Assembly (NCBI GenBank): GCA_934668345.1
Contig: CAKUNE010000001.1
Coordinates: 124,001 to 188,000 of the forward strand
Origin: an uncultured Collinsella sp.
Lineage (GTDB): Bacteria; Actinomycetota; Coriobacteriia; Coriobacteriales; Coriobacteriaceae
Direction: 5' to 3'
DNA: 64,000 bases
The notes under the pieces are model-generated. The model had not been told where the DNA came from and did not search any database. It worked only from the letters and a program-made list of their open reading frames with translations. Shown here one piece after another: positions 29,801 through 37,915 of the stretch; position 1 is the stretch's first letter, and each line of letters starts with the position of its first letter. The translations under genes and the position numbers were made by a program.

Positions 29801-29993
29801 ACGCATTCGACTCTTGTCCTTCAGAGTCTGAACCATCATCAATAGCGTTCGAGTCTTCAGAATTCAAGATAGTTGAGTCAGTAGATCCGTTAACTGAATA
29901 ATCAGCATATGCAGCAGTCACGGCCCATGATTGACTCATGAGCAACACAGCAGCCATGAGAATAGAAACGGACACATCAAAGAGACGTCTCAC
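26877..29993 (-). CDS. Secreted ChW-repeat NlpC/P60 endopeptidase
   Basis: 1038 residues. A signal peptide and an acidic Ser-rich linker precede five ChW blocks in the same layout as the YkuD and C39 paralogs, including the degenerate first repeat of block 3. The C-terminal NlpC/P60 domain (about 910-1038) has VDCSGLVLQC (C939), GDVVYYQGHIGIYIG (H1000) and DSWPGIG. It would cut peptidoglycan stem peptides. I chose GTG 29993, four bases after GGTGG; ATG 30011 and TTG 30014 upstream lack a ribosome-binding site. It follows the C39 paralog by about 30 bases without a terminator, so the two are co-transcribed. A GC-rich patch at 29254-29534 nearly matches that paralog. Confidence 0.88.
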   Translation of the reverse strand: MRRLFDVSVSILMAAVLLMSQSWAVTAAYADYSVNGSTDSTILNSEDSNAIDDGSDSEGQESNASPVVNESQDTQQGSSEDRSEVVADDSAVSNQLTVKNVSVSAHVQNIGWMDPVSSGKVAGTTGRGLNLEALRISLEVDGATSQEQVANALSVEAHVSNVGWQAAVGNGGTAGTTGQARAVEALRVRLSAGLSARYTVWYRVHSAEFGWLGWACDGADAGSAGYGRAVQAVQVAVLPKGDPAPGETACPFKNRSDDPASISVRSHTSNIGWMSPVGGGSVAGTTGRGLPMEALEAQLDWYGHSGAIELRGHVSNIGWQQWSEGRCGTTGKAQRLEAVQIRLTGEAAEKYDIWYCAHVSGIGWLDWACNGAAAGSAGKGRAIEAVKVVLVEKGGAAPGSSGKIFIGDPDAVTVSGSAVSGESLGSSSGQKAAIGGKGAKLLNSISLSVAGQTDNGSISYSVMDEYSGWGASSSDGGAAKAVSGAPIKAIKMSLSGQLAANYDIWYRVCDSGNGWTGWASNGQACGVSGGSSGLCGIDVALVNKGQSSPGSSANAFVETPGIGLVSQAHVASAGWLAPVGNGETVGQTGMSRSLQALYVATQGIDATVEVSAHVANIGWQPYVSGASYAGTVGKGLAIQAVKLRLTGNDASKYDIYYRIHAADYGWLGWAKNEAAAGTVGLSKQAEAIQIKLVAKGSSDAPVQGHDALIQLPGLSAKANCSGLGWQAPVGNGGVAGTVGQNRAMEAMQLSLSDDSMSGGISYSAHVSNIGWQSAVSDGATSGTVGQGQQIQAVKINLTGDVSDYFDVWYRVHVSNYGWLGWTKNGSSAGTTKLGIPVQALQVKIVPKGASAPGSTSDSYFETYRYMGYQTPGSYPKVSCNSVQLPSYCTGYFTYVTPSRIPYNASRQDCINAFVQRAREYIGTRYIEPWSSWPGDAVDCSGLVLQCLYATGMDMGWYNPYNHRWLPEQTYNSMNWYRNNTFMPVSTSAMQRGDVVYYQGHIGIYIGNGRIIDSWPGIGVTERSVNAPGRVIGAARPFA
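29254..29534. repeat. 281-bp near-identical patch shared with the C39 ChW gene
   Basis: Aligns without gaps to 32476-32756 (offset 3222) with about eight differences, while the flanking DNA of the two genes differs strongly in sequence and base composition. It covers most of the second and third ChW repeats of block 1. Confidence 0.9.
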
Positions 29994-30023
29994 GATTCCA
30001 CCTTCCTTCATCAATAAACGAAC

Positions 30024-33000
30024 CTACTTAAGGACAACCGCCTGTGCCCCTCGTTGCGAGTATAACGAAGCAATGCGCTGGGCGGAGTTAGAGACATAGC
30101 CAGCGAGTGAATCAGCAATGTAAACGGTACCCAGGGAACGATTAAAGCCCCTAAGAACGACGGTATGGGAATTGGTGTAGGTTCGATAGACCCTTCCGCC
30201 ATATGCCTGGGTCGCATAGCAGCTTCCCAAGTTTTGCATACCAATCGTTGACCAGATAATAACGGGATGTCCGGCTTCCAAATAGGAATAAAGATCATAG
30301 AAACCAGTGCCTGTGACGTCATACGCCCGCAAACTGCTTCCACGACTAATCAAAAAAGAATTAGCTGTGTTGGTCAGTCCAGGAGCGGATATGCAGTTTC
30401 CATTCGAAGCACTATGCGGATTACCCCAAAACGCCGTCACAAAATCCCAGCTACTCTTAGGCATATACGCATCTGCAATGACGGTTTTACCCAGTCCAAA
30501 TCCGTAATAGTTGAGCGCATTAGTCAATGCGACGGACTCACAACCAGTCGGAAGCTCAGGATTCTGCATTGTGCAGGGAACGTTGAGGACAACCGAATTC
30601 GGATGCAAGGGGCGATCCCTGTACGCGCCCTCCATGGGGCCCGGTGCCGCCGAGCCCTTCGCGAGGATGCGGACCTGGAGCGCCTCGACGCGATAGCCGA
30701 TGCCGGTCGTGCCGGCGCGGGCCCCGTCGCTCGCCCACCCGAGCCAGCCGTAGTCCTGCACGTAGGCGCGGTACCACACGTCGTAGTACTCGGAGAGGCC
30801 GCCGGTCAGGCGCATCTTGACGCACTCGACCGCCCTGCCCTGGCCGGTGGTGCCGGCCACGGCGCCGCCCGAGACCTCGTCCTGCCAGCCGACGCCGGAG
30901 ACGTGGGCGCTGTAGGACAGGCCGCCGGAGACCGGCGAGGAGACCTCGGCCGTGATCGCCTCGACCGCGCGGGACTGGCCGGTGGTGCCGGCGGTGCCGC
31001 CGTTGCCGACGGCGGCCTGCCAGCCGACGCCCGAGACGTGGGCCCTGAGGCTGAGCGAGGGGACGGAGAGCTCGGCGGGGGCGCCCGACGAGGGGGCGTC
31101 GCCGCCCTTCTCGACGAGGACGACCTGGAGCGCCTCGGCCTGGACGCCGAGGCCCTCGGTGCCCGCGGCCTCGCCGTCCCTGGCCCAGCCGAGCCAGCCG
31201 TAGCCCGCCGCGTGGACGCGGTACCAGACGTCGTAGGAATCGGAGACGGGGCCGGAGAGGGACACCCTCACGGCCTGGACGGCGCGGCCCTGCCCCACCG
31301 TGCCGGCGTAGGAGGGGGCGGAGGCGGCGTCCTGCCAGCCGATGCCGGCCACGTGGGCCGCGACGGAGACGGAGCTCCCCTCGCCCGCCCCCTCGAGGGA
31401 GGCGCGCACCGCCTGGAGCGCGAGGCCCCTGCCGGTCGTGCCGACGTCCTCGCCGCCGCCCACCGCCTGCAGCCAGCCGCGCTCGGCGACATGGCCCTGC
31501 AGGACGAGCGCCGGACCGGAGGCGGCGCCGGAAACGAAGGCCCCCTCGGTCGGGCCGGGGGCGCCGGAGCCCTTCGCAACGAGGGCGACCTGGACCGCGG
31601 TGAGGCCCGAGGCGCCCGACTCGACGCCGGAGGGCTCGCCGGAGCTCGCCCAGCCGGTCCAGCCGCGCGCGGAGTCGCAGGAACGGTACCAGACGTCGTA
31701 GCGCTCCGCGAGGCCGCCGGACAGACCGAAGCGGACGGCCTTAAGCTGCAGCCCGCCGCCCGAGGCGCCCAGCTGCGCCCCGTCGGAGCTCGGCTCCCCC
31801 TGCCAGCCGGAGCCGAGCAGGAGGCCGCGGTAGCTGACCGACCCGTCGGACTCGAGGTTGTCGACGGTCGCGGCGACGGAGCCCAGCACGGGACCCTTCT
31901 CAGAGCCGAGCGTCAGGACCCCGCCGGAGAACGACGAGCCCGCCGGCGAGCCGGAGACGGAGAGAGCCGAGCCGGACAGGCGCTCACCGGCGCCGCGAAA
32001 GGCGCCACCGGTCGGGCCCGGCGCGGCGCCGCCCTTGGGGACGAGCACGACCTGGACGGCCTGGACGGCCTTCGACAGGCCCACCGTGCCGGCGGACGCG
32101 CCGTCCTTGGCCCAGCCGAGCCAGCCGTAGTCGGCGCAGTGCACGCGGTACCACACGTCGTAGGACGAGGCGGCCTCGCCGGAGAGCCTGAACTGGAGCG
32201 CCTCGACCGCCAGGGAGCGCCCGGTGGTGCCGGCGGCGCCCGAGGTCCAGCCCTGCCAGCCGACGTTCGAGACGTGGGCCCTCACCTCGAGGGAGGAGGA
32301 GCCGTGCCCGTACCAGGACACGGAGCCCGAGAGGGCCTCGAGGGCGCGGCCCTGGCCGGTGGTGCCGGCCACGGCGCCGTCCGAGACGGCGCCCTGCCAG
32401 CCGATGCCGGCGACGTGGGCGCGGTAGGAGACCGAGGGGGGCTCGGAGGACCTGTCGACGAAGGGCGTGGATGTGTCGCCCGGGGCGGGGTCGCCCTTGG
32501 GCAGGACCGCGACCTGGACGGCCTGGACGGCGCGGCCGTAGCCCGCCGAGCCGGCGTCGGCGCTGTCGCACGCCCAGCCGAGCCACCCGAACTCGGCGGA
32601 GTGGACGCGGTACCAGACGGTGTAGCGGGCCGACAGGCCCGCGGAAAGCCTGACCCTCAGGGCCTCGACGGCGCGGGACTGGCCGGTGGTGCCGGCGGTG
32701 CCGCCGTTGCCGGCGGCGGTCTGCCAGCCGACGCCCGAGACGTGGGCCTCGACGGATATGGCGTCGGCGCCGAGGGGCTCGCCGGTCGAGGCGTCGGACA
32801 GGACGAGGCGCAGCGCCTCGAGGGGGAGCCCCCTGCCGGTCGTGCCGGCGACCTCGCCGCCGGCGACGGCGCCCATCCAGCCGATATTGGAGACGTGGGC
32901 GGAATAAGACAGCGAGACGGCAGTGGCCCCCTCGGCCTGGGCGGGCTCCGCCTGCCCCCCGCCGGCCTGCGTGGCCTCGGGCTGGGAGGCGTCGGCCTGC

Positions 33001-33194
33001 GCGGGCTGGGCGGAATCGGGCTGCGCGGGCTGGGCGCCGGAACCCCCGTCGGCGGGCTGGGCCTCGCCGGCCGTGGCCTGTGCGCCCCCCGCCGCGGCGG
33101 GGGCGGCGTAGGCCGCGGGCCCGCACAGGGCCAGGGCGGCCGCGACCGCGAGGACAGCGGCGGCCCCGGAAACTCGTTTCATGGAGCGTTTCAT
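30024..33194 (-). CDS. Secreted ChW-repeat C39-like cysteine peptidase
   Basis: 1056 residues, extremely GC-rich except for the catalytic domain (about 30024-30610), which is AT-richer. A signal peptide (about 1-30) and an Ala/Gln/Pro-rich linker precede five ChW blocks (block 3 with the degenerate first repeat). The C-terminal C39_2-type domain (about 868-1056) has LNVPCTMQNPELPTGCESVA (C885) and NSHTVVLRGFN (H1010). C39-like domains cut peptides, but the substrate here is unknown; wall peptides or host proteins are possible. It is the first gene of the ChW operon pair. ATG 33194 is 7 bases after GGGGG, and that site can be hidden by a leader hairpin (33202-33244). Confidence 0.86.
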   Translation of the reverse strand: MKRSMKRVSGAAAVLAVAAALALCGPAAYAAPAAAGGAQATAGEAQPADGGSGAQPAQPDSAQPAQADASQPEATQAGGGQAEPAQAEGATAVSLSYSAHVSNIGWMGAVAGGEVAGTTGRGLPLEALRLVLSDASTGEPLGADAISVEAHVSGVGWQTAAGNGGTAGTTGQSRAVEALRVRLSAGLSARYTVWYRVHSAEFGWLGWACDSADAGSAGYGRAVQAVQVAVLPKGDPAPGDTSTPFVDRSSEPPSVSYRAHVAGIGWQGAVSDGAVAGTTGQGRALEALSGSVSWYGHGSSSLEVRAHVSNVGWQGWTSGAAGTTGRSLAVEALQFRLSGEAASSYDVWYRVHCADYGWLGWAKDGASAGTVGLSKAVQAVQVVLVPKGGAAPGPTGGAFRGAGERLSGSALSVSGSPAGSSFSGGVLTLGSEKGPVLGSVAATVDNLESDGSVSYRGLLLGSGWQGEPSSDGAQLGASGGGLQLKAVRFGLSGGLAERYDVWYRSCDSARGWTGWASSGEPSGVESGASGLTAVQVALVAKGSGAPGPTEGAFVSGAASGPALVLQGHVAERGWLQAVGGGEDVGTTGRGLALQAVRASLEGAGEGSSVSVAAHVAGIGWQDAASAPSYAGTVGQGRAVQAVRVSLSGPVSDSYDVWYRVHAAGYGWLGWARDGEAAGTEGLGVQAEALQVVLVEKGGDAPSSGAPAELSVPSLSLRAHVSGVGWQAAVGNGGTAGTTGQSRAVEAITAEVSSPVSGGLSYSAHVSGVGWQDEVSGGAVAGTTGQGRAVECVKMRLTGGLSEYYDVWYRAYVQDYGWLGWASDGARAGTTGIGYRVEALQVRILAKGSAAPGPMEGAYRDRPLHPNSVVLNVPCTMQNPELPTGCESVALTNALNYYGFGLGKTVIADAYMPKSSWDFVTAFWGNPHSASNGNCISAPGLTNTANSFLISRGSSLRAYDVTGTGFYDLYSYLEAGHPVIIWSTIGMQNLGSCYATQAYGGRVYRTYTNSHTVVLRGFNRSLGTVYIADSLAGYVSNSAQRIASLYSQRGAQAVVLK
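32476..32756. repeat. 281-bp patch shared with the NlpC/P60 ChW gene (partner copy)
   Basis: Partner of 29254-29534. Here it matches the GC-rich composition of its host gene, so this side is the more likely donor. Confidence 0.9.
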
Positions 33195-33201
33195 GGAAAA
33201 T

Positions 33202-33244
33202 CCCCCTAATCTAGCAACGGTTTAGAGTCTACTAGATTGGGGGG
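33202..33244 (-). promoter_or_regulatory. Leader hairpin that masks the ribosome-binding site of the C39 ChW gene
   Basis: On the minus-strand transcript, CCCCCAATCTAG (from 33243) can pair with CTAGATTAGGGGG (33214-33202), leaving one bulged A and a 17-base loop. The right arm contains the Shine-Dalgarno GGGGG of the gene. Folding would hinder translation, and opening it would allow translation. Function is inferred. Confidence 0.55.
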
Positions 33245-33285
33245 ACGGGAGCCAAGCCATGGTGCGCCGAGCGGTTAGCCACAAG

Positions 33286-33536
33286 GTCACCTTCGGCGCC
33301 AATGGCCTCATCCGTATAACCATTGAGTTCCAGATGACCGGCATCGATCCACACCCAGCCAACGCCCGAAACGTCTGGCTCGCAGCACGCAACGTTGCCT
33401 ATAAACATGCTCTCCGTGTCCGCGGTAAAAGAAGGCCCGCCCAGCAAAACGCACGGACAGGCCATAGCAACAGGCAATTCGGCGTAAATCGTTTGAGCAG
33501 ACGGCGCGCGGAAGGAGCGTATAAGGCGGTTTTCTG
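33286..33536 (-). pseudogene. Remnant of an unknown gene, copy 1
   Basis: On the minus strand the frame reads APSAQTIYAEL, CVLLGGPSF, ESMFIGNVACCEPDVSG and AGHLELNGYTDEAIGAEG with no clear start or proper end. The same blocks recur, more damaged, at 37390-37915 in the same orientation. GPS(Y/F)..S/D.ES weakly recalls AbiEi-type antitoxins, but I cannot assign it. The rest of 33245-33784 shows no gene. Confidence 0.5.
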
Positions 33537-33784
33537 CTGGCTGTCAGCCGCGGCATCCTCACGGAAACCTAGTTGTCGCCGGAATTATAGTCCCCGGCGC
33601 GGACTCACCTTATCTCCCCGGTGCGGGCTCGATATCCTCTCGGATATCTAATCGTCTTGGACTTTTACCTGCCCAAACACAGTACAGCTTTTACGTGCTG
33701 TCACACGGAGCAAGGCTCAAAAAGTGTTATCTACAACTCAAGCCTCTAAAGCAGGCTACGCACGGGCCTGAAGGAAATTGAGGT

Positions 33785-34471
33785 CTAAATAGGACCCTTA
33801 TCAGTCTTGCTGCGCATCAGGTTCACAAAACTGACAGCAGATTTGCTGGCCTTATATAGCTGATCATCAGATTTCTGAAGGTCATTCTCGCTTAATGAAT
33901 CAAATTCAAGAACTTCTTGCCCGGCGTATATCAGCCAGCCGTTCTGCGCGAGAGATTCTTTCTCGACATCATTGAGATGTATGTCACCACGTAAATCTAA
34001 GGAGCAAAGCGCCTGCAAATCAGTAGAAGGAGTATTTGCAACCAAACCAGCAAGCCTCAAATACTCGTTGTATCCTATGCTTTCCTCAATGAAGGCCGAG
34101 AACAGCTTACTTAGATAATCCACCTTTCGTCTGTCTTCAACTTTATTGATCAAATTCAAGGTAGTTTCAAAATTCTCGATCAACTTCTTCTCGTTCTTAG
34201 CAAAGAACGAACGACGCTGTTCGTCATCGACGGAATCCAGTCCGACAAGAAAGCGTTCAACCTTATTAAAAAAGAGCTGATCAGGGATTGAAGCCACCGC
34301 TTTGACGGCCTTGAAGAATGAAATGCCGTCCAACGTTTCATCAAACACGATGCTTACTGCATCCATCGGCAGCCCCAATGAATCTCCGATACTTTTACAG
34401 TTTTCCAAAATAGTCACGATATTTGAAACAATAGATTCCATATCATAATGCGCTCGACTCAACTCATCCAT
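33785..34471 (-). CDS. Hypothetical protein
   Basis: 228 residues, mostly helical and acidic, with no signal peptide. A weakly hydrophobic stretch near residues 55-75 (DGISFFKAVKAVASIPDQLFF) might be an amphipathic or short membrane helix. The middle (NKVEDRRKVDYLSKLFSAFI) and the following YNEYLRLAGLV look like a helical domain. ATG follows AGGAGCGGCGT, a good ribosome-binding site. I do not recognise the family. It lies in the AT-rich accessory segment between a gene remnant and a glycosyltransferase tail remnant, and about 400 bases from the DUF2971 gene, which reads in the same direction. Confidence 0.7.
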   Translation of the reverse strand: MDELSRAHYDMESIVSNIVTILENCKSIGDSLGLPMDAVSIVFDETLDGISFFKAVKAVASIPDQLFFNKVERFLVGLDSVDDEQRRSFFAKNEKKLIENFETTLNLINKVEDRRKVDYLSKLFSAFIEESIGYNEYLRLAGLVANTPSTDLQALCSLDLRGDIHLNDVEKESLAQNGWLIYAGQEVLEFDSLSENDLQKSDDQLYKASKSAVSFVNLMRSKTDKGPI

Positions 34472-34702
34472 ACGCCGCTCCTATAAGTCCAAAAATTTAT
34501 ATCCATTAGATTTCACTAAAGATATGGTTTATTGAAAATCATCCATCCATCGGGGAGAGCCGCCAGCTTTGACGCCCTACAGCCCTATGAATTAAATTCA
34601 AACAGATATAACACCACCAAAAACCAATAACGAGGCTAAACCTTCCACCGCACTCGCGGCTCTTGAGCGTACTATGCCGGATCTTGGGATTGCTTCGCGC
34701 CG

Positions 34703-34801
34703 AAGCGAGAAGTACTCGCTCTCGGAGGATAGGTTTGCCCCAAGCCACGGATCAACCCAAATTATCTTTCGAAATGCCCCAGTAGATATAGCAATCGCCA
34801 A
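34703..34801 (-). pseudogene. C-terminal remnant of a glycosyltransferase gene
   Basis: The minus-strand frame reads DPWLGANLSSESEYFSL, nearly the last 17 residues of the tandem GT2 at 42612-45098 (DPWLGPNLSAESEYFSL). The similarity fades upstream, and the stop codon is lost. The rest of 34472-34871 holds nothing else I can support. Confidence 0.7.
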
Positions 34802-34871
34802 CTCAGGAGTCTACTAGTACACGATTCAGCTGACAAACAAATGACTATACGGCACTATTAACGGATAACTA

Positions 34872-35849
34872 TCACTGTTCATCTACAGGAATATCCAGTT
34901 TATTCGCCGCACAAATGCAAAGCTCTTTATCCTCTTGAGTCATCCTGCTCCCAAGAATAACTCGCAACGGCTTGCATGAGCGTAGTACATAATTCATCTC
35001 AAGCTCATCTGGCTCTGGTACAAGACGGGCACGATATTCGTTCTCCCACTCAAACGCACTGCCCTTTCTGTAAATTGCCCGTAGATCACTAAGCATGTCA
35101 TCACTGCTCACATTAAGACCAAGCATCCTAGCAGCAGTCCAAGCAATTTGAGGGTCGCAATTAAATGGTTTGTCATCATATAAAATTGGCAATACTTCAG
35201 TACGCATTCCGTTAGCAATATTACAATTGCGAATAGCTTCTCTGTCGTAAGCAAGAACGAAACCCGCTTGGCTTTCGGAATATACATTCCACATATTCGA
35301 ATCGCTAGGATTGTCTGTTAGGCACAAAATGCGACAACAATTTCGGCAGCTATTCTGATGAACTGGAATAACAAATCCTCCAACAAATAAGCGCAAGTTT
35401 TTAACAGCCGAGCGAAAAAGGCTAACTCTCCCCTCATCGGATAGTATCTCAAACTCATCTATTCTTGCTGGATTTAAAGGAACCCCCAGAACCCCTGAAA
35501 CAAACGCAAGTCGTCTAAAATCAATTTGATTTATTATCTCTAACGCTTGTTCATCATCATTGAGATAACTTTCGATTTCATCTATACCATTCCAGTTATA
35601 GATCGGTACCGAGTCGCGCTGATCACTGAAAACCCTTGGATGAGAAAATGTAACAGTCGCGTTTTCTAGGTCGGCAAAAGCGTATTCAGTTGGAGGTCGA
35701 TAGCGGTAAAGCATTCGCGGGACGAGAGAAGTCGATAGATCTTCCAGCTCCTTCTCAGCGGAAACAATTGAAGCGCCATCGTTTTGCTTAGCAACGAGAT
35801 TAGCAAGTGTCTCCCGATATGCTTCTTTCTGTGTCAAGCTTAGTACCAT
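34872..35849 (-). CDS. DUF2971 family protein
   Basis: 325 residues, soluble. Blocks typical of DUF2971 (PF11185) appear in order: MLYRYRPPTEYAFADLENATVTFSHPRVFSD (positions about 42-72), LCLTDNPSDSNMWNVYSESQAGFVLAYD (about 173-200), VLPILYDDKPF, and FEWENEYRARLVP near the C terminus. The biochemical role of the family is unknown; members are frequent in accessory and defence-rich regions. The usual DPFD motif is altered here to QRDS. The gene stands alone, with 400 bases downstream and over 1 kb upstream without intact genes. The ATG at 35849 has only a weak ribosome-binding site. Confidence 0.78.
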   Translation of the reverse strand: MVLSLTQKEAYRETLANLVAKQNDGASIVSAEKELEDLSTSLVPRMLYRYRPPTEYAFADLENATVTFSHPRVFSDQRDSVPIYNWNGIDEIESYLNDDEQALEIINQIDFRRLAFVSGVLGVPLNPARIDEFEILSDEGRVSLFRSAVKNLRLFVGGFVIPVHQNSCRNCCRILCLTDNPSDSNMWNVYSESQAGFVLAYDREAIRNCNIANGMRTEVLPILYDDKPFNCDPQIAWTAARMLGLNVSSDDMLSDLRAIYRKGSAFEWENEYRARLVPEPDELEMNYVLRSCKPLRVILGSRMTQEDKELCICAANKLDIPVDEQ

Positions 35850-36865
35850 GCAATGTCGCTTCCCGATCTAGCTAAATTAGATGCAGTTGATTTTATCCAG
35901 TGCATAAAAACTGAATACACATACGAAGCAGAAGCCATGTCTATCAACTACCAAAAATGATTCGGATTGGAACGTACCGGAAATCGTAAAAGCTGCCAAC
36001 GGATATATCTATAATAGCCTGAGATGACTAGAGATGAAAACATATAGCTCTCAAGCAATCTTATCCTCCAATGATGACACCAGCTATGACATCGAACTCC
36101 CCTCTCTGTCAGTTCGCTTTACCAATGACGGAGCGCCGCAGAGGCTGCAGAAGCAGTCGAGTATGAAAAGGATTTATATGGGCACGTCAATTAAAAAAGT
36201 CTCTGCTAAAGAAAGTTAATCCGACGACATTGCTGCCCCTTCCAGTAACCCCAGTACAGCTGCAATGTGCCCCTAAGTTATCTCGCGCACTCTCGTGCGT
36301 TCCGTTCGAAACTGCACCCCGAACGCGTCGCACCTATGGCTGTCGGTGTGCCTCGTCACCCCGCTCAACGAGAACCATTTAGGAAGCGGCTGAGCATGCG
36401 CGAGCTCACCGCGAAGAACGGATTCCGATTCAGGCACACTCGCCTACACGGGCCCCGCGCCCGAGCACCGACTCCGCGCCCGAGTCAACAACAGCATCGA
36501 CCGGATGAACTACAAGGTCAGGTAAAGGGTGAGGTTCGCCAGCACCTTCATCAATGGAAACTCGGCCCCATGCTCGTCACAGCAAGGTTCGTGCGCATCG
36601 CTGAGCACGAGCGGATAAAGAGAAGGTATCTGGAAATAACAAAGTCGGAAGAGATGGGCGGACTGAAGACAAGAATAAGGGCTAGGGCATTGGGCAGAAC
36701 GAGACTGGCTTAATCAATTATCGAAAGAATCTTGGCGGCACCTACAACCACTCGGAGAATTAAAGTATTTAAAAAATCATATTAATTTGAGCAAATGCAG
36801 TCATCAGGTCAGAAAAGTAAAGTAGTAGCAATGCAAACGCTGAATATGCGGGGAGCGAATCAAAA
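35850..36865. other. Gene-poor stretch with decayed coding traces
   Basis: About 1 kb without a convincing gene. At 36034-36219 a short plus-strand frame starts MKTYSSQAIL, and a shifted frame reads AAEAAEAVEYEKDLYGHVN, suggesting a frameshifted fragment. At 36270-36710 the DNA is GC-richer and one frame holds RLRARVNNSIDRMNYKVR before a stop, possibly a transposase or phage-type remnant. I could not identify either. Confidence 0.35.
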
Positions 36866-37393
36866 TTGAAAGATCAAAACACCACAATCCCCTTTGGAGC
36901 CGATGAAATAATGTACTCATTCCTCAAATCAAACGGTGCTCCCTTAACAGATAGCGAATTGAAAAGGATAAAACATAGTGAATCACTGAAGGATTTAATG
37001 GCCCTTGGCTATATTCGACATGAAAACTCAAAAGTTTTCCTGACATTGCAAGGCAGAATGGCTCTTCGAAAATTTGACGAAGATCATAAGAATAAATCCA
37101 ACAAAGAATCCGCAAACGTATTCAGTATTATCATCAGCGTACTGGCAATTTTAGTATCTATGCTAAACACCGTTGCGGGATTAGTTAAAACCGACGCAAC
37201 CGTCAATTATGCCTCGATCAATTTATTCACTTATATGCTTAGTGTACTTGAAGCACTGCTAATCGGATTATTTGTCGCCGAATTTTTATTACCCTCGGTA
37301 AAGTACTTTAGATTCCACCCTGTAGCTCGATTCTTATCTGGAGCTATGATGGCAGCGGTGCTTTTAATATCATTTTATTCTTCAACGCTTTAG
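36866..37393 (+). CDS. Small membrane protein with N-terminal winged-helix-like domain
   Basis: 175 residues from a TTG start, with GGGAG 10 bases upstream. Residues 1-72 look like a small helix-turn-helix/winged-helix fold (ADEIMYSFLKSNGAPLTDSE, then LMALGYIRHEN and FLTLQGRMAL), of the kind used to sense or bind DNA or partners. Three hydrophobic helices follow (about 85-107, 120-142 and 150-172). I do not recognise the family. It is the only plus-strand gene in this part of the accessory segment, and it converges on the remnant that begins at 37390. Confidence 0.6.
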   Translation: MKDQNTTIPFGADEIMYSFLKSNGAPLTDSELKRIKHSESLKDLMALGYIRHENSKVFLTLQGRMALRKFDEDHKNKSNKESANVFSIIISVLAILVSMLNTVAGLVKTDATVNYASINLFTYMLSVLEALLIGLFVAEFLLPSVKYFRFHPVARFLSGAMMAAVLLISFYSSTL

Positions 37394-37915
37394 ACAGCAG
37401 ATGCTACCCCATCCACCCTGAGCTGCGAAAGGCTTTCACGGACCTCAGCGCGTGGCACAACACTTTTGTGATCGGGCCCAATCTCTCGTGGTCCTGTTGG
37501 CCCAGAAAAGGTGAACGTGCCAGTCGAGCCAAATGCCTCGACCGCGAAGCCGTCCAATTCCAGATGGTCGGCATCGGTTCAGGCTCAGCAGCCTCTGAGA
37601 CACCCGACTCGTAGTAGGTGACCTTGTCTGTAAACAGGCTTTCCGCACTCACAGCATAAGAAGGCCCGTGCAACAAAACACAAAGTAGGCCAGAGCAACA
37701 AGTAGGATGCAACGGCGATGATGGTCCAACAAGACAACAGGCATGATTGCGCCGATCTGGATGGCAAGTCAATAAACAGGATTGGGAAATGCCTAGTGGC
37801 GGTACTCATCAGTGAATTGAGATCAAATCCCGACCAGACTCATAACAGATAGAATCCCTGCAGCAGCGGGAAACGTCGACGTAAATCGTTTAAGTATGCG
37901 GCAAACGGAGAGTGT
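37390..37915 (-). pseudogene. Remnant of an unknown gene, copy 2
   Basis: On the minus strand CVLLHGPSYAVSAES matches copy 1 at 33286-33536. A frameshift then leads into DADHLELDGFAVEAFGS and on to a stop at 37392. A third matching block (37876-37910, around TAAATCGTTT) is split off by about 180 bases of unrelated DNA. The gene is clearly dead. Both copies have the same orientation and flank the 33.5-37.4 kb accessory block. Confidence 0.5.

Noticed and set aside
17310-33194. Regular nucleotide repetition that might suggest a CRISPR or satellite array
   Set aside because: The periodicity is explained by in-frame ChW protein repeats. There are no short identical repeats with unique spacers and no cas genes.
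30267-33209. 980-residue plus-strand open frame
   Set aside because: It is an antisense shadow of the very GC-rich C39 ChW gene, with Gly/Ala/Arg-rich repetitive sequence and no family motifs.
33232-33477. 81-residue minus-strand ORF as a real small gene
   Set aside because: It has no ribosome-binding site, and its sequence is a fragment of a longer element found damaged at 37390-37915.
36267-36713. 148-residue plus-strand ORF as a real gene
   Set aside because: It is rich in Arg and Pro, lacks a ribosome-binding site and shows no domain; another frame has equally plausible fragments, so it looks decayed.
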